64,000 bases of DNA from contig JAEWKT010000041.1 of assembly GCA_023393635.1 (NCBI GenBank), positions 1 through 64,000 on the forward strand, written 5' to 3'. Made by a program: the position numbers and the translations under genes. Position 1 is the stretch's first letter; each line of letters starts with the position of its first letter. The notes under the pieces are model-generated. The model ran no database searches, was not told the DNA's origin, and saw only the letters and a program-made list of their open reading frames with translations. Shown here piece after piece: positions 19,100-27,212 of the stretch. The stretch is from Pseudomonadota bacterium. GTDB lineage: Bacteria; Pseudomonadota; Gammaproteobacteria; Pseudomonadales; Moraxellaceae.

Positions 19100-19900
19100 T
19101 TACCAGGTCAGCGGATTCCAAAGTTTAAATGGCTTCTGTAAGTGCGGTCTTTTCTTGTCTTCGAGATGAGCTTTATTAACACTGCGTGGGGTTTGCTGGT
19201 TAAATGCTGCAAGGTCTGTTGGCGCCAGTCCTTCACGCTTAACAAAGCTTAAACCTGGGGTTTTTAAGGTGGTACTACTGATTTCTGCTAGCCCCTGCTG
19301 CGTTGGCATTTGGATCAGTGGGCCTGCCTTGAGTAAACCTTCACTATTATTGGGCTTACCACGGAAACGTTGCTCTTCATACTTTAAAAAATACTGCTTA
19401 CCTGCCTCGACGTTAAAATCGGTGGCAGTACCTTTTTGAAAGTGAATGACGCCAAGTGGGCGACTAATATTAAGGCGGTAAGTACCTGCTGGCAGTTCTA
19501 TCCAGTAATAATGATTACTTAATAAACTTGGAATACGTTTATCATTTAAAAAGAAATTGGGCGCCACGATTTCCTGACGATTCCAGCTGCTATCAATACG
19601 GTATAAATAAACAATTGCCGCATTCGGATCGGTTGGAGTGATCTGCTTAAACACATCGCCCTGCTTTTGATTAACCCATGCACCCACCGAAAAAGGGTCA
19701 AGACGAAAGCGGTTTTTGTGCAAATCGGTATTTTCATAGTCAATGGTTTTTAGCGTTGAAGCGTTGGCAACTGCCTCTTCATTGGACTGCTTTTTATACT
19801 TAATTAAACCAAACACACTATATGAAGGTGAATCTGATGGAGTAGTAGTGCATCCACTTAAGGCCACAGCCAACAGTGAAATGATCGGTAAATAACGCAT
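19100..19900 (-). CDS. DUF2846 domain lipoprotein
   Basis: 266 aa. A lipoprotein signal with lipobox LSGC (Cys17) predicts a membrane-anchored periplasmic protein. The central part matches DUF2846: AAIVYLYRIDSSWN, then ..ELPAGTYRLNISRP.. and TDFNVEAGKQYFLKYEEQRF (about residues 93-175). The C-terminus (210-266) is basic and unrecognised. It is convergent with the DUF2059 gene and has its own short transcription unit. Confidence 0.83.
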   Translation of the reverse strand: MRYLPIISLLAVALSGCTTTPSDSPSYSVFGLIKYKKQSNEEAVANASTLKTIDYENTDLHKNRFRLDPFSVGAWVNQKQGDVFKQITPTDPNAAIVYLYRIDSSWNRQEIVAPNFFLNDKRIPSLLSNHYYWIELPAGTYRLNISRPLGVIHFQKGTATDFNVEAGKQYFLKYEEQRFRGKPNNSEGLLKAGPLIQMPTQQGLAEISSTTLKTPGLSFVKREGLAPTDLAAFNQQTPRSVNKAHLEDKKRPHLQKPFKLWNPLTW

Positions 19901-20033
19901 GGCGTCCCTCAGGCGTTTTATCTTGTTGTTTAAATAGCCGCATCAATGCAGCTTAACTATCCTAACACTAGCATAGAAAGAATAACATATCATCTTGAAA
20001 AAATGGATATGTTACTTCGGCAAACCGAAAAAA

Positions 20034-20059
20034 CAAAAAAAGCCAGCAATACTGCTGGC
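20034..20059 (-). terminator. Terminator after the OmpA-family gene
   Basis: On the minus strand GCCAGCA and TGCTGGC form a stem with a 4-nt loop, followed by eight T. Confidence 0.85.
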
Positions 20060-20078
20060 CTTCTTAACCGCTAAATAA

Positions 20079-20723
20079 TTATTGAGTTGCGTAAATGCTT
20101 AACTCAACACGGCGGTTTTGTTGTTTACCTGCTGCTGTAGAGTTGTCAGCAATTGGAGACGCTGCGCCGTAGCCTTTGGCACTGACACGGTTAGATGATA
20201 CCCCTTTAGATACCAAGTAACTAGCAACTGCTTGAGCGCGGTTTTGTGATAAAGGAATATTAATGCTGTCATTACCTGAACTATCAGTAAAACCAGAGAC
20301 TACCACCGCGTTTTTATTGTCTTCAGCCAGTGTTTGCGCCACTTTGTTTAAAGTTGGATAAAAACTTGGGCTAATAGCAGCAGAGTTAGTGGCAAAAGTA
20401 ATGTTACCTGGCATCACTAAACCAACTGAACCATCAGGGTTGCGGTTTACTTCTACACCCGTACCAGCCATTTGTTCACGCAATTTTTTCTCTTTTTGGT
20501 CTAAATAGTAACCGCCAGCAGCACCAACTACAGCACCAATAGCAGCAGCACGGCCCATTTTGTCTTTATCAGCATTAGACTTGGCCACACCTGCGCCTAA
20601 TAATGCACCCAAACCAGCCCCGATTGCGGTTTTGTTATAATCTCTTTCACCCGTTGTTGGGTTAGTGGTACAACCTGCTAATGATAAGCTACCTACTAAA
20701 GCGGTAATTACAAGTGCGCGCAT
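20079..20723 (-). CDS. OmpA-family outer-membrane lipoprotein (YiaD-like)
   Basis: 214 aa. Lipobox LAGC (Cys18) is followed by a glycine-zipper region with AIGAGLGALLGAGVA and IGAVVGAAGGYY. A C-terminal OmpA peptidoglycan-binding domain spans about 95-210 (ITFATNSAAISP, VSGFTDSSGNDSIN, LSQNRAQAVASYL, GYGAASPIADN, NRRVEL). It probably tethers the outer membrane to peptidoglycan. An AAGGAG-type site precedes the ATG. Monocistronic by the flanking terminator and the divergent gene upstream. Confidence 0.92.
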   Translation of the reverse strand: MRALVITALVGSLSLAGCTTNPTTGERDYNKTAIGAGLGALLGAGVAKSNADKDKMGRAAAIGAVVGAAGGYYLDQKEKKLREQMAGTGVEVNRNPDGSVGLVMPGNITFATNSAAISPSFYPTLNKVAQTLAEDNKNAVVVSGFTDSSGNDSINIPLSQNRAQAVASYLVSKGVSSNRVSAKGYGAASPIADNSTAAGKQQNRRVELSIYATQ

Positions 20724-21007
20724 GGATTTTCTCCTTAATCATTTATTAAACTTGCTGGAAAGCATTTTGCTAAGATTTACGCCCTGAAACTACACCACTT
20801 TTGTTAACAAATAATTGTTTTGTTACACTTAAGTTGATTATTTGAGACTCTTTTAGCAATTTTAGTGTGTGCTGCCTACTTTATATATACTTTATTAAAA
20901 ACAGTTAAGTATTTAACAGGCTTAAATTTTTTAATTAATGGCTTTTTGGTACAAAATGCAATTTGCACAATGACCTTTTCTTTTCTACCATCTGATTTAC
21001 TCAAATA

Positions 21008-22003
21008 ATGATGCGAGATAAAAGCAGCATGGCTGTCATTGATAGATTTTTCCCTAATAAGAAAATTGCAGAAAAAGTCCGCGGGTTAACTGTTGCTGCT
21101 GCAATTACCTCAAGTACGTTTTTGCATGGGCCACCTGTTTTGACTTTAGGCTTATTAAAAACTATTATCCCTTCGCGCAAAATTGATGAAATGGCCATTG
21201 GCTTAACCAATAGCTGGCTTGGGGTAAATAGTTGGCTGATTGATCATGTGTTACCAGAAATTGACTGGCAAATTACCCTACCCACTAATTTAAGTTTGCA
21301 AGGTCGCTACTTGCTGATGTGTAACCATCAAAGCTGGGTAGATACCACCGTCATGCAATATGTGGGCTTGCCGCGCATGCCATTAACCCGCTTTTTTACC
21401 AAATGGGAACTTATTTTTATTCCGTTTTTAGGTTTGGCGTTTAAAATTTTGGGCTTTCCCATGATGAAGCGCCACAGTAAAGAAGCCATTGCCAAAAATC
21501 CTGCACTCAAGCAACAAGATCTGATCGAGGCCAAACGCTCTTGTGCCAATCTACAAAGTCAGCCTTATACCCTGCTAAATTACCTGGAGGGCACACGCTT
21601 TACCCCTAAAAAACATGCCGAGCAGAAATCAACCTATCAGCATTTACTCATGCCAAAAACAGGTGGACTAGCCCTTGCACTACAAATTTTGGGTAAAGAA
21701 ATTGATAGCCTGATGGATATGACCATCGTGTATCCAGATGGTATCCCCACTTATGGCGACTTCTGGACTGGGCGAGTACGCCGCATTGGGGTAGACATTC
21801 GTGAAGTTAATTTGCCTGACTGGGTATTAGGCGGTGATTACGAGGAAGATCTGGAATATCGTGCGCGTTTTCAAGCATGGGTTACACAGCTTTGGCAGGA
21901 TAAAGACCAGCGCATTGAACACATGCTGCAAGGTTTTAAAGACCGTAAAGAAAGCTTGAACCCAGACATGGCCACGCTGACTCATCAATCAACCTTGTCA
22001 TAA
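21008..22003 (+). CDS. YihG-type acyltransferase (PlsC superfamily)
   Basis: 331 aa. The acyltransferase box NHQSWVD has H107 and D112, and the second box is EGTR (194-197). These are signatures of lysophosphatidic-acid-type acyltransferases. An N-terminal hydrophobic stretch (about 27-50) suggests membrane association. Architecture and length match YihG, an accessory acyltransferase affecting phospholipid acyl composition. The start is uncertain: two ATGs at 21008/21011 lack a good Shine-Dalgarno, and an ATG at residue 8 is possible. The next gene begins 5 bp later. Confidence 0.82.
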   Translation: MMRDKSSMAVIDRFFPNKKIAEKVRGLTVAAAITSSTFLHGPPVLTLGLLKTIIPSRKIDEMAIGLTNSWLGVNSWLIDHVLPEIDWQITLPTNLSLQGRYLLMCNHQSWVDTTVMQYVGLPRMPLTRFFTKWELIFIPFLGLAFKILGFPMMKRHSKEAIAKNPALKQQDLIEAKRSCANLQSQPYTLLNYLEGTRFTPKKHAEQKSTYQHLLMPKTGGLALALQILGKEIDSLMDMTIVYPDGIPTYGDFWTGRVRRIGVDIREVNLPDWVLGGDYEEDLEYRARFQAWVTQLWQDKDQRIEHMLQGFKDRKESLNPDMATLTHQSTLS

Positions 22004-22008
22004 TTTAT

Positions 22009-23055
22009 ATGGATAGCACGCAAAGCAACACTATTCCTATAGCAGGCACGCCAAAACCGCCAACACGGGCTTGGCGTATTTTTTTAGTGTATGACATTTT
22101 AATGATGGGTTTTATACTCATCAACCTGGTAGTTATCGCTGTCGATTTATTGCTATTTACCCAAATTGGCTATGGCATTGCTAACTTTATTGGACAAGCA
22201 GACTGGGTAATTTATTATCAACAAAATCTGCACCCGCTGGTTAAGCATATTGATGAGTGGTTTACCTTATACCTGGTCAGTGAGCTGGGTCTACGCTGGC
22301 TTGTGGCTATTATCTTCAAGCATCATCATCGCTGGTTTTTCTTTCCATTTATTCACTGGTATGAAGTTTTAGCCTGTATTCCAACCTTTAGGGCGTTACG
22401 TTTACTGCGCACCTTTGTCATTGGCTATCGTTTATATCAATTAGGCTATAAGGTGATGCCAGATAGCTGGCTCAAAAAAGGCCTGTTTTATTACCAGGTG
22501 GTAATGGAAGAAATTACCGATCGCGTGGTGCTGACTGTGCTAGATGGTGTGGAGCGTGAATTAAAAACACATTCTAGTGGAGTGCTGGTTAAACAGCTCA
22601 TTGATAGTCACCGTCCGCTATTAAACGAAGCCATTGCAGAAACCTTACAGCACAGTTTGGCAGGTGCGTTGCAGGCACAGCAACAGACAATTAGAAATGG
22701 CGTGGGTGAGATTGTCAGTAAAGCGATTGCAGATACGCCTGAATTACACAATATTTTACGCTTGTTTCCTGTGGTGGGCAGTCGGCTGGAGCAACAAATT
22801 CAGAGTATTGGTCAACGTCTGGGCGAAAACATTACTGCAGGTTTAATTGAACCATTTACCCAAGCTGCAGGTACTGGCACTGCTAACCCTGCCCTACAAA
22901 CTGCCGCCGATTATATTGGAGACCTTGATATAAACCAGCCAGCGCTCAATAAGCTGGTTGATTCACTGGTGTTTGAGAGTTTAAATACTATTCGTGCCCA
23001 AGTAAAAATCCAGCACTGGAAGCTAGATCAAGCAGTCGATAATGCACGCGCTTAG
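22009..23055 (+). CDS. Membrane protein with a voltage-sensor-like N-terminus, unknown
   Basis: 348 aa. The first half has several hydrophobic helices (about 22-50, 82-105) and then FRALRLLRTFVIGYRLYQLG (about 124-143). That last helix has arginines at regular spacing and recalls the S4 helix of voltage-sensing domains. No pore or selectivity filter is seen. The second half is a soluble amphipathic alpha-helical region with QQ-rich segments. It starts 5 bp after the yihG-type gene and is probably co-transcribed with it. Function is unknown; the S4 resemblance is an inference from spacing only. Confidence 0.7.
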   Translation: MDSTQSNTIPIAGTPKPPTRAWRIFLVYDILMMGFILINLVVIAVDLLLFTQIGYGIANFIGQADWVIYYQQNLHPLVKHIDEWFTLYLVSELGLRWLVAIIFKHHHRWFFFPFIHWYEVLACIPTFRALRLLRTFVIGYRLYQLGYKVMPDSWLKKGLFYYQVVMEEITDRVVLTVLDGVERELKTHSSGVLVKQLIDSHRPLLNEAIAETLQHSLAGALQAQQQTIRNGVGEIVSKAIADTPELHNILRLFPVVGSRLEQQIQSIGQRLGENITAGLIEPFTQAAGTGTANPALQTAADYIGDLDINQPALNKLVDSLVFESLNTIRAQVKIQHWKLDQAVDNARA

Positions 23056-23244
23056 TTTATATGTTGTAAACGCATTTGCTTGAGTCACTTAAATGGCAAG
23101 TGCGGTTTACAATAAATGATGGCGAAAAGAATAGGCTTATGTCTGGTGTAATTGTTTAATTTGGACTACGATTCAATGCAATTCGATAGTGTTGAACCTG
23201 CTGATGGCAGCTGATGTAGCCCTGTTAGCACCCAAGGATAAAAT

Positions 23245-23934
23245 ATGAGCGATATTCGCATCAATGGCCGTATGGTCAATTTTTCGCGTTTAGTTTTTCA
23301 AACCAGCGAGCCCGATAAAATAAAAAAAGAACTGGAGAAACTTTTAGGCACTCAAGGTGACTATCAGGGAACACTGGTTATTTTAGATAGTACGGTTGAA
23401 AACAGCTTAATTGACTTGATTCAATTACTGATTGATTTTGGCTTGCAACCCATGGCAGTGATTGATGGCATATTGGGCGAGCAAGCACGGGTTATCCAGT
23501 TTCCTGTGCTTAACCGTGATCAGCCCATGCAGCGTATTAAAGCCACAGAAAGCTTAACTGCTGAAGCGACTCCTGTGGTACATGCACCTACTGCTGCAAG
23601 CCACAATACAGTTCATACAGAAGTCTTGCGCACTGGGCAGAGCCTTAACGAAGAACATGGTGACATTATTTTAATTGCAGATATGAATAGTGGTTCAGAG
23701 CTGATTGCTTCAGGCAGTATTCATATTTATGGGACAGCGCGCGGTCGAGTGATTGCTGGCGCAAGTGGTAATCAGCAAGCACGAGTGTTTTGTCAGCGTT
23801 TAGAAGCAGAGCTAATTTCAATTGCTGGCACTTATTGTGTTGCAGATGATATTCCTGTAGATAAAATTGGCAAATCCGTGCATGTTTGTCTAAATTCCAA
23901 TCAAGAGCTTGAATTCCATCTTCTAGCCCATTAA
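23245..23934 (+). CDS. minC: Septum site-determining protein MinC
   Basis: FtsZ-polymerisation inhibitor recruited to membrane-bound MinD. The N-terminal FtsZ-binding domain (about 1-110) is followed by a Pro/Ala/Thr-rich linker. A C-terminal beta-helix dimerisation domain holds the GDIILIADMNSGSELIASGSIHIYG run and CQRLEAELISIAG. Length (229 aa) matches the family. First gene of minCDE; minD follows after 78 bp. Confidence 0.94.
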   Translation: MSDIRINGRMVNFSRLVFQTSEPDKIKKELEKLLGTQGDYQGTLVILDSTVENSLIDLIQLLIDFGLQPMAVIDGILGEQARVIQFPVLNRDQPMQRIKATESLTAEATPVVHAPTAASHNTVHTEVLRTGQSLNEEHGDIILIADMNSGSELIASGSIHIYGTARGRVIAGASGNQQARVFCQRLEAELISIAGTYCVADDIPVDKIGKSVHVCLNSNQELEFHLLAH

Positions 23935-24012
23935 TGTACGTACAAATTATAGGCAGTCTTATCAATACAAAAGCGTATTTTGGGGCTGTTCATTCACACA
24001 GGAGTTTATTTG

Positions 24013-24825
24013 GTGGCCAAAATTGTTGTCGTAACATCAGGCAAAGGTGGCGTGGGTAAAACCACCACAAGTGCATCTTTTGCAACAGGTCTGGCTCAGC
24101 GGGGCCACAAGACAGTAGTAATTGATTTTGACGTGGGCTTGCGTAATCTGGATTTGATTATGGGCTGTGAGCGCCGTGTTGTTTATGATCTGGTGAATGT
24201 GCTAAATAATGAAGCACGCCTACAACAGGCACTGATTAAAGACCGTGATATCGACAATTTGTATATATTGCCTGCCTCTCAGACCCGGGATAAAGACGCG
24301 CTCACTGACGAAGGCGTTGGTCGTATCATGGATGAGCTATCACAAGAATTTGATTATATTATTTGTGATTCACCAGCAGGGATTGAACGTGGTGCGATTT
24401 TGGCCATGTACTATGCCGATGAAGCCATTATTGTGACCAATCCAGAGATTTCATCAGTCCGTGACTCTGACCGCATTATTGGTATGCTGGATAGCAAAAC
24501 CCGTAAAGTTGAACAAAATGAAGGCCGTGTGCGCAAGCATCTGGTGATTACCCGCTATGATCCAGCGCGGGCGCAACGTGAAGAGATGCTCAGCATTGAA
24601 GACATTGCCAATGATATTTTAAAAATACCAACGCTTGGTGTGATTCCAGAGTGCTCTTCGGTACTCAATGCATCTAACCAGGGGGTGCCTGTGATTCGCG
24701 AAGCAGATTCCAAAGCTAGCGAAGCCTATGATGATTTAGTGGCGCGGTTTTTAGGAGAAGAGCGGCCTTACCGTCATATCCAACCACAAAAACAAGGTTG
24801 GTTAGCTCGACTATTTGGAGGATAA
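24013..24825 (+). CDS. minD: Septum site-determining ATPase MinD
   Basis: Membrane-cycling ATPase that carries MinC to the poles and is released by MinE. The deviant Walker A GKGGVGKT is at residues 10-17, and the C-terminal amphipathic membrane-targeting helix is GWLARLFGG. I start at GTG 24013 because AGGAG lies 8 nt upstream, and the resulting 270 aa equals E. coli MinD in length and alignment. The frame continues upstream to a TTG at 23980 without family similarity. minE follows after 1 bp. Confidence 0.95.
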   Translation: MAKIVVVTSGKGGVGKTTTSASFATGLAQRGHKTVVIDFDVGLRNLDLIMGCERRVVYDLVNVLNNEARLQQALIKDRDIDNLYILPASQTRDKDALTDEGVGRIMDELSQEFDYIICDSPAGIERGAILAMYYADEAIIVTNPEISSVRDSDRIIGMLDSKTRKVEQNEGRVRKHLVITRYDPARAQREEMLSIEDIANDILKIPTLGVIPECSSVLNASNQGVPVIREADSKASEAYDDLVARFLGEERPYRHIQPQKQGWLARLFGG

Positions 24826-24826
24826 C

Positions 24827-25099
24827 ATGGCTGGATTCTGGAGTAATTTATTTAAAAGTGATGAAAAACCTACCAGTGCCAAAGCTGCGAAGGATCGCTT
24901 AAAAGTTATTGTGGCCAGCGAAAATCGTTTAGGCCGCCGCTTAAGTCAAGATAAAATTGAACGCATGAAACTAGAGATCATGGAAGTGGTCAACCGTTAC
25001 GTGCGTGGTGTCGATGAGCAAGATGTACAAATGAGTGTCCGCTCTGAAGCCGATATTGAAATGCTGGAAATGAATATTAACTTGCCTGAAGAACGCTAA
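24827..25099 (+). CDS. minE: Cell division topological specificity factor MinE
   Basis: Small protein that stimulates MinD ATPase and drives pole-to-pole oscillation. The start is the ATG at 24827, with GGAGG 5 nt upstream inside the last minD codons. N-terminal MAGFWSNLFKS is the membrane-targeting segment. KDRLKVIVASENR is the MinD-contacting helix region and the C-terminus is the dimerisation domain. 90 aa, normal length. Confidence 0.95.
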   Translation: MAGFWSNLFKSDEKPTSAKAAKDRLKVIVASENRLGRRLSQDKIERMKLEIMEVVNRYVRGVDEQDVQMSVRSEADIEMLEMNINLPEER

Positions 25100-25248
25100 G
25101 CGTACTTTGATGAGCAATAAATAAAGTGATTTAGAATTTCAGTTTTTCTCATTTTATCTTAATCCTGAACTCAGGCAAAATATGCTGTAGTGATGAAAAG
25201 TAGTGCTTTGCTTATCCTGCCCACTCGAAATATCTCTTCTCGTCTTGC

Positions 25249-25267
25249 GGCAGGGCAAAGCCCTGCC
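25249..25267 (+). terminator. GC-rich hairpin after minE
   Basis: Perfect 8-bp stem GGCAGGGC / GCCCTGCC with an AAA loop. The T-rich tract starts several bases later (25268-25290), so it may be a weak terminator or a leader hairpin of the next gene. Confidence 0.4.
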
Positions 25268-25326
25268 TCATATTTTGCTTTTTATTTTTTAGCTGTTGTT
25301 ATTTATTCAGAATATAGGAGAGTCGC

Positions 25327-25617
25327 ATGGCCGTCTCACAACCTGCTACATTTAATGAAGAATGGCCAGATGCCCGCGTCTTTGCATATCTAACTCACTT
25401 GCCACCAGAAGGCACTGATGCAGACTACTGGGTCATGTACAATGCGTTTAAACACATGCGTCCCATGGATTTTGAGCGTCTGCTCACCCAGTTTACATTA
25501 GATGGTCGTAACGTTCAGGCGATTGGCCCTGAAGGTAAAACTATTCATCAGCTTATTGCCCAGTATCCAAAACAGTCCGCGCCTTTTTTAGCGGTGCTTG
25601 AAAAATTTAATGGCTAA
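25327..25617 (+). CDS. PA4642-like small protein
   Basis: 96 aa, soluble, no signal peptide. A PPEGTDADYWVMYNAFKHMRPMDFERLLTQF section (about 29-59) followed by GRNVQAIGPEGKTIHQLIAQYP resembles the PA4642 family of uncharacterised pseudomonad proteins, from memory and with moderate certainty. AGGAG lies 7 nt before the ATG. It follows minE by 227 bp with a hairpin between, so may be separately transcribed. A bidirectional terminator follows. Confidence 0.6.
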   Translation: MAVSQPATFNEEWPDARVFAYLTHLPPEGTDADYWVMYNAFKHMRPMDFERLLTQFTLDGRNVQAIGPEGKTIHQLIAQYPKQSAPFLAVLEKFNG

Positions 25618-25661
25618 TACGCGTGCATAAGAGCCACCGACAACCCTTAAAATAAACACAC

Positions 25662-25692
25662 AAAAAAGCGATGCTAAACCATCGCTTTTTTT
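25662..25692. terminator. Bidirectional terminator
   Basis: Six A, GCGATG, a 6-nt loop, CATCGC, then eight T. Serves the convergent genes at 25617 and 25732. Confidence 0.85.
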
Positions 25693-25731
25693 GCATCCTC
25701 AAAATACTAGATATGTCGGATAAATAACGAC

Positions 25732-26406
25732 TTAGTAATAAAGCTTAGCACCAATACCAAATTGAACGCCTTTCATCTTACCAATTGGAAACTCGGTATC
25801 AGCAGCAAATCCGCCACGACTGTCACACACGCCATAACCACTTTCTGAAGATACTGTATCATCGGCGCAGCGAATACGCTCATCACCCACATCAAGATAC
25901 AATTTATAGTTGGCGGTGCCAAAAAAACTTAAATTGGTGTTGGGCACCAGATAGTTGGCTTCCAGCCCAAGCGGAAATACTACAAATGATGCATCAGTAT
26001 CGTTGGTTCCTATGTTGGTTTTTACTTTTAAGTCAGCAATTCCCAACCCTGCCCCTGCGGTACCCCGTAGGACAAAGTTATTGGTGCTATAAATTAAAGC
26101 CCCTGCTGTACCTGTGACTTCAAAATAATTGACTTCGGTTTTACCGTTAGGCGTTTTGCCGTCACCTGTGGCGTATTGAGCATGCACAGCAGGACTTAAT
26201 AAACTATCAAACTCGCCCAGTTGTAACGTGCCTGACAAGCCAGCCAGGTCAAATTTCAGGTTGTCATAGTCTTCAACTTCGGGCTTGGAATAAATGGCCT
26301 GCGCCCCCACTGCCCAGCCAAAACTATGCGTTGCTGCAAATAAAGAAACCATTGCTACCGATAGCAATTTAATTGTTTTGAATCCGCGCATTGTGACAAT
26401 ATCCAT
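25732..26406 (-). CDS. Outer-membrane beta-barrel protein (YfaZ-like)
   Basis: 224 aa (or 219 from an ATG five codons in). A signal peptide ends near SFGWA (about residue 31). The mature chain alternates hydrophobic/polar residues with glycine-rich turns and ends in FGIGAKLYY, an aromatic C-terminus typical of outer-membrane barrels. A pair of cysteines (RCADDT...GYGVC) may form a loop disulphide. The YfaZ assignment is tentative. Function unknown; terminators or AT-rich gaps isolate it on both sides. Confidence 0.7.
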   Translation of the reverse strand: MDIVTMRGFKTIKLLSVAMVSLFAATHSFGWAVGAQAIYSKPEVEDYDNLKFDLAGLSGTLQLGEFDSLLSPAVHAQYATGDGKTPNGKTEVNYFEVTGTAGALIYSTNNFVLRGTAGAGLGIADLKVKTNIGTNDTDASFVVFPLGLEANYLVPNTNLSFFGTANYKLYLDVGDERIRCADDTVSSESGYGVCDSRGGFAADTEFPIGKMKGVQFGIGAKLYY

Positions 26407-26595
26407 ATTCTTGTTTGTGCCCAGACTGTAGCATTTTTTGCTTGTATAAAAAAAGCCCTATCAGGCGCTAAAAACTGTGAATGGCGTGCTTAGGCGTACA
26501 ATATTATCAGGCAACCCCAATTATGTTAGCCACTCCCATGCAGGTTAAAACTAAATGCTACCTTAAAATGCAAAAAAGCTTCATCAAAAATATAG

Positions 26596-26633
26596 CAAAA
26601 AACAATGCCACTTCATCAGTGGCATTGTTTTAA
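26596..26633 (-). terminator. Terminator directly after infC
   Basis: Perfect 12-bp stem AACAATGCCACT / AGTGGCATTGTT with a 5-nt loop and a T run (minus strand). It sits 26 bp past the infC stop, so thrS-infC ends here. Confidence 0.9.
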
Positions 26634-26658
26634 CAATTTAGAAAAAATAATTAAATGC

Positions 26659-27207
26659 TTATTTTTTCTTTTTAGGGCCAATCAGCATGCCCATTTGGCG
26701 GCCTTCCATTTTTGGATGCTGCTCAACGGTACCAAACTCAGCCACGTCACCTTCAATCTTTTGTAGCTGCCTTAAACCCAGTTCCTGATGCGCCATTTCA
26801 CGGCCACGGAAACGCAAGGTCACTTTCACTTTATCGCCGTCCTCTAAAAAACGGATAATATTGCGAAGTTTAATTTGATAGTCACCCACATCGGTGCCTG
26901 GACGCAACTTCATTTCCTTAACCTGAACCTGATGCTGTTTCTTTTTAGCATCTTTTTGCTTTTGCTTCAGATCAAACAAATGCTTGTTGTAGTCCATGAT
27001 TTTGCACACAGGTGGCTCAGCATTGGCTACAATCTCAACCAGATCGAGCTCAACCGCTTCAGCAGCACGCAATGCTTCAGCTAGAGGCACAATTCCTTTT
27101 TGTTCTCCTGCTTCATCAACTAAACGCACTTCTTTGGCACGAATCTCATCATTAATGGCAGGACGGTTGCTCTTGGCAACCTGTTGGTTACGGTCAGGCT
27201 GTTTAAT
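26659..27207 (-). CDS. infC: Translation initiation factor IF-3, AUU start
   Basis: IF-3 binds the 30S subunit, blocks 50S joining and checks start codons. Conserved segments: NAEPPVCKIMDY, KEMKLRPGTDVGDYQIKLRNIIRFL, VTLRFRGREMAHQ and GPKKKK. The usual ATG/GTG choice at 27129 would lose 26 conserved N-terminal residues. Reading upstream in frame gives KQPDRN...RPAINDEIRAKEVRL, which aligns with E. coli IF-3, starting from an ATT codon at 27205-27207. GGAG lies 9 nt before it, inside the last thrS codons. Length becomes 182 aa. AUU is the known start of infC in enterics and lets IF-3 repress its own synthesis. Confidence 0.93.
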   Translation of the reverse strand: MKQPDRNQQVAKSNRPAINDEIRAKEVRLVDEAGEQKGIVPLAEALRAAEAVELDLVEIVANAEPPVCKIMDYNKHLFDLKQKQKDAKKKQHQVQVKEMKLRPGTDVGDYQIKLRNIIRFLEDGDKVKVTLRFRGREMAHQELGLRQLQKIEGDVAEFGTVEQHPKMEGRQMGMLIGPKKKK

Positions 27208-27212
27208 CGCTA

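Noticed and set aside
25190..25393. 67-codon frame overlapping the PA4642-like gene
   Set aside because: Overlaps the hairpin and the start of a better-supported gene; composition not protein-like.
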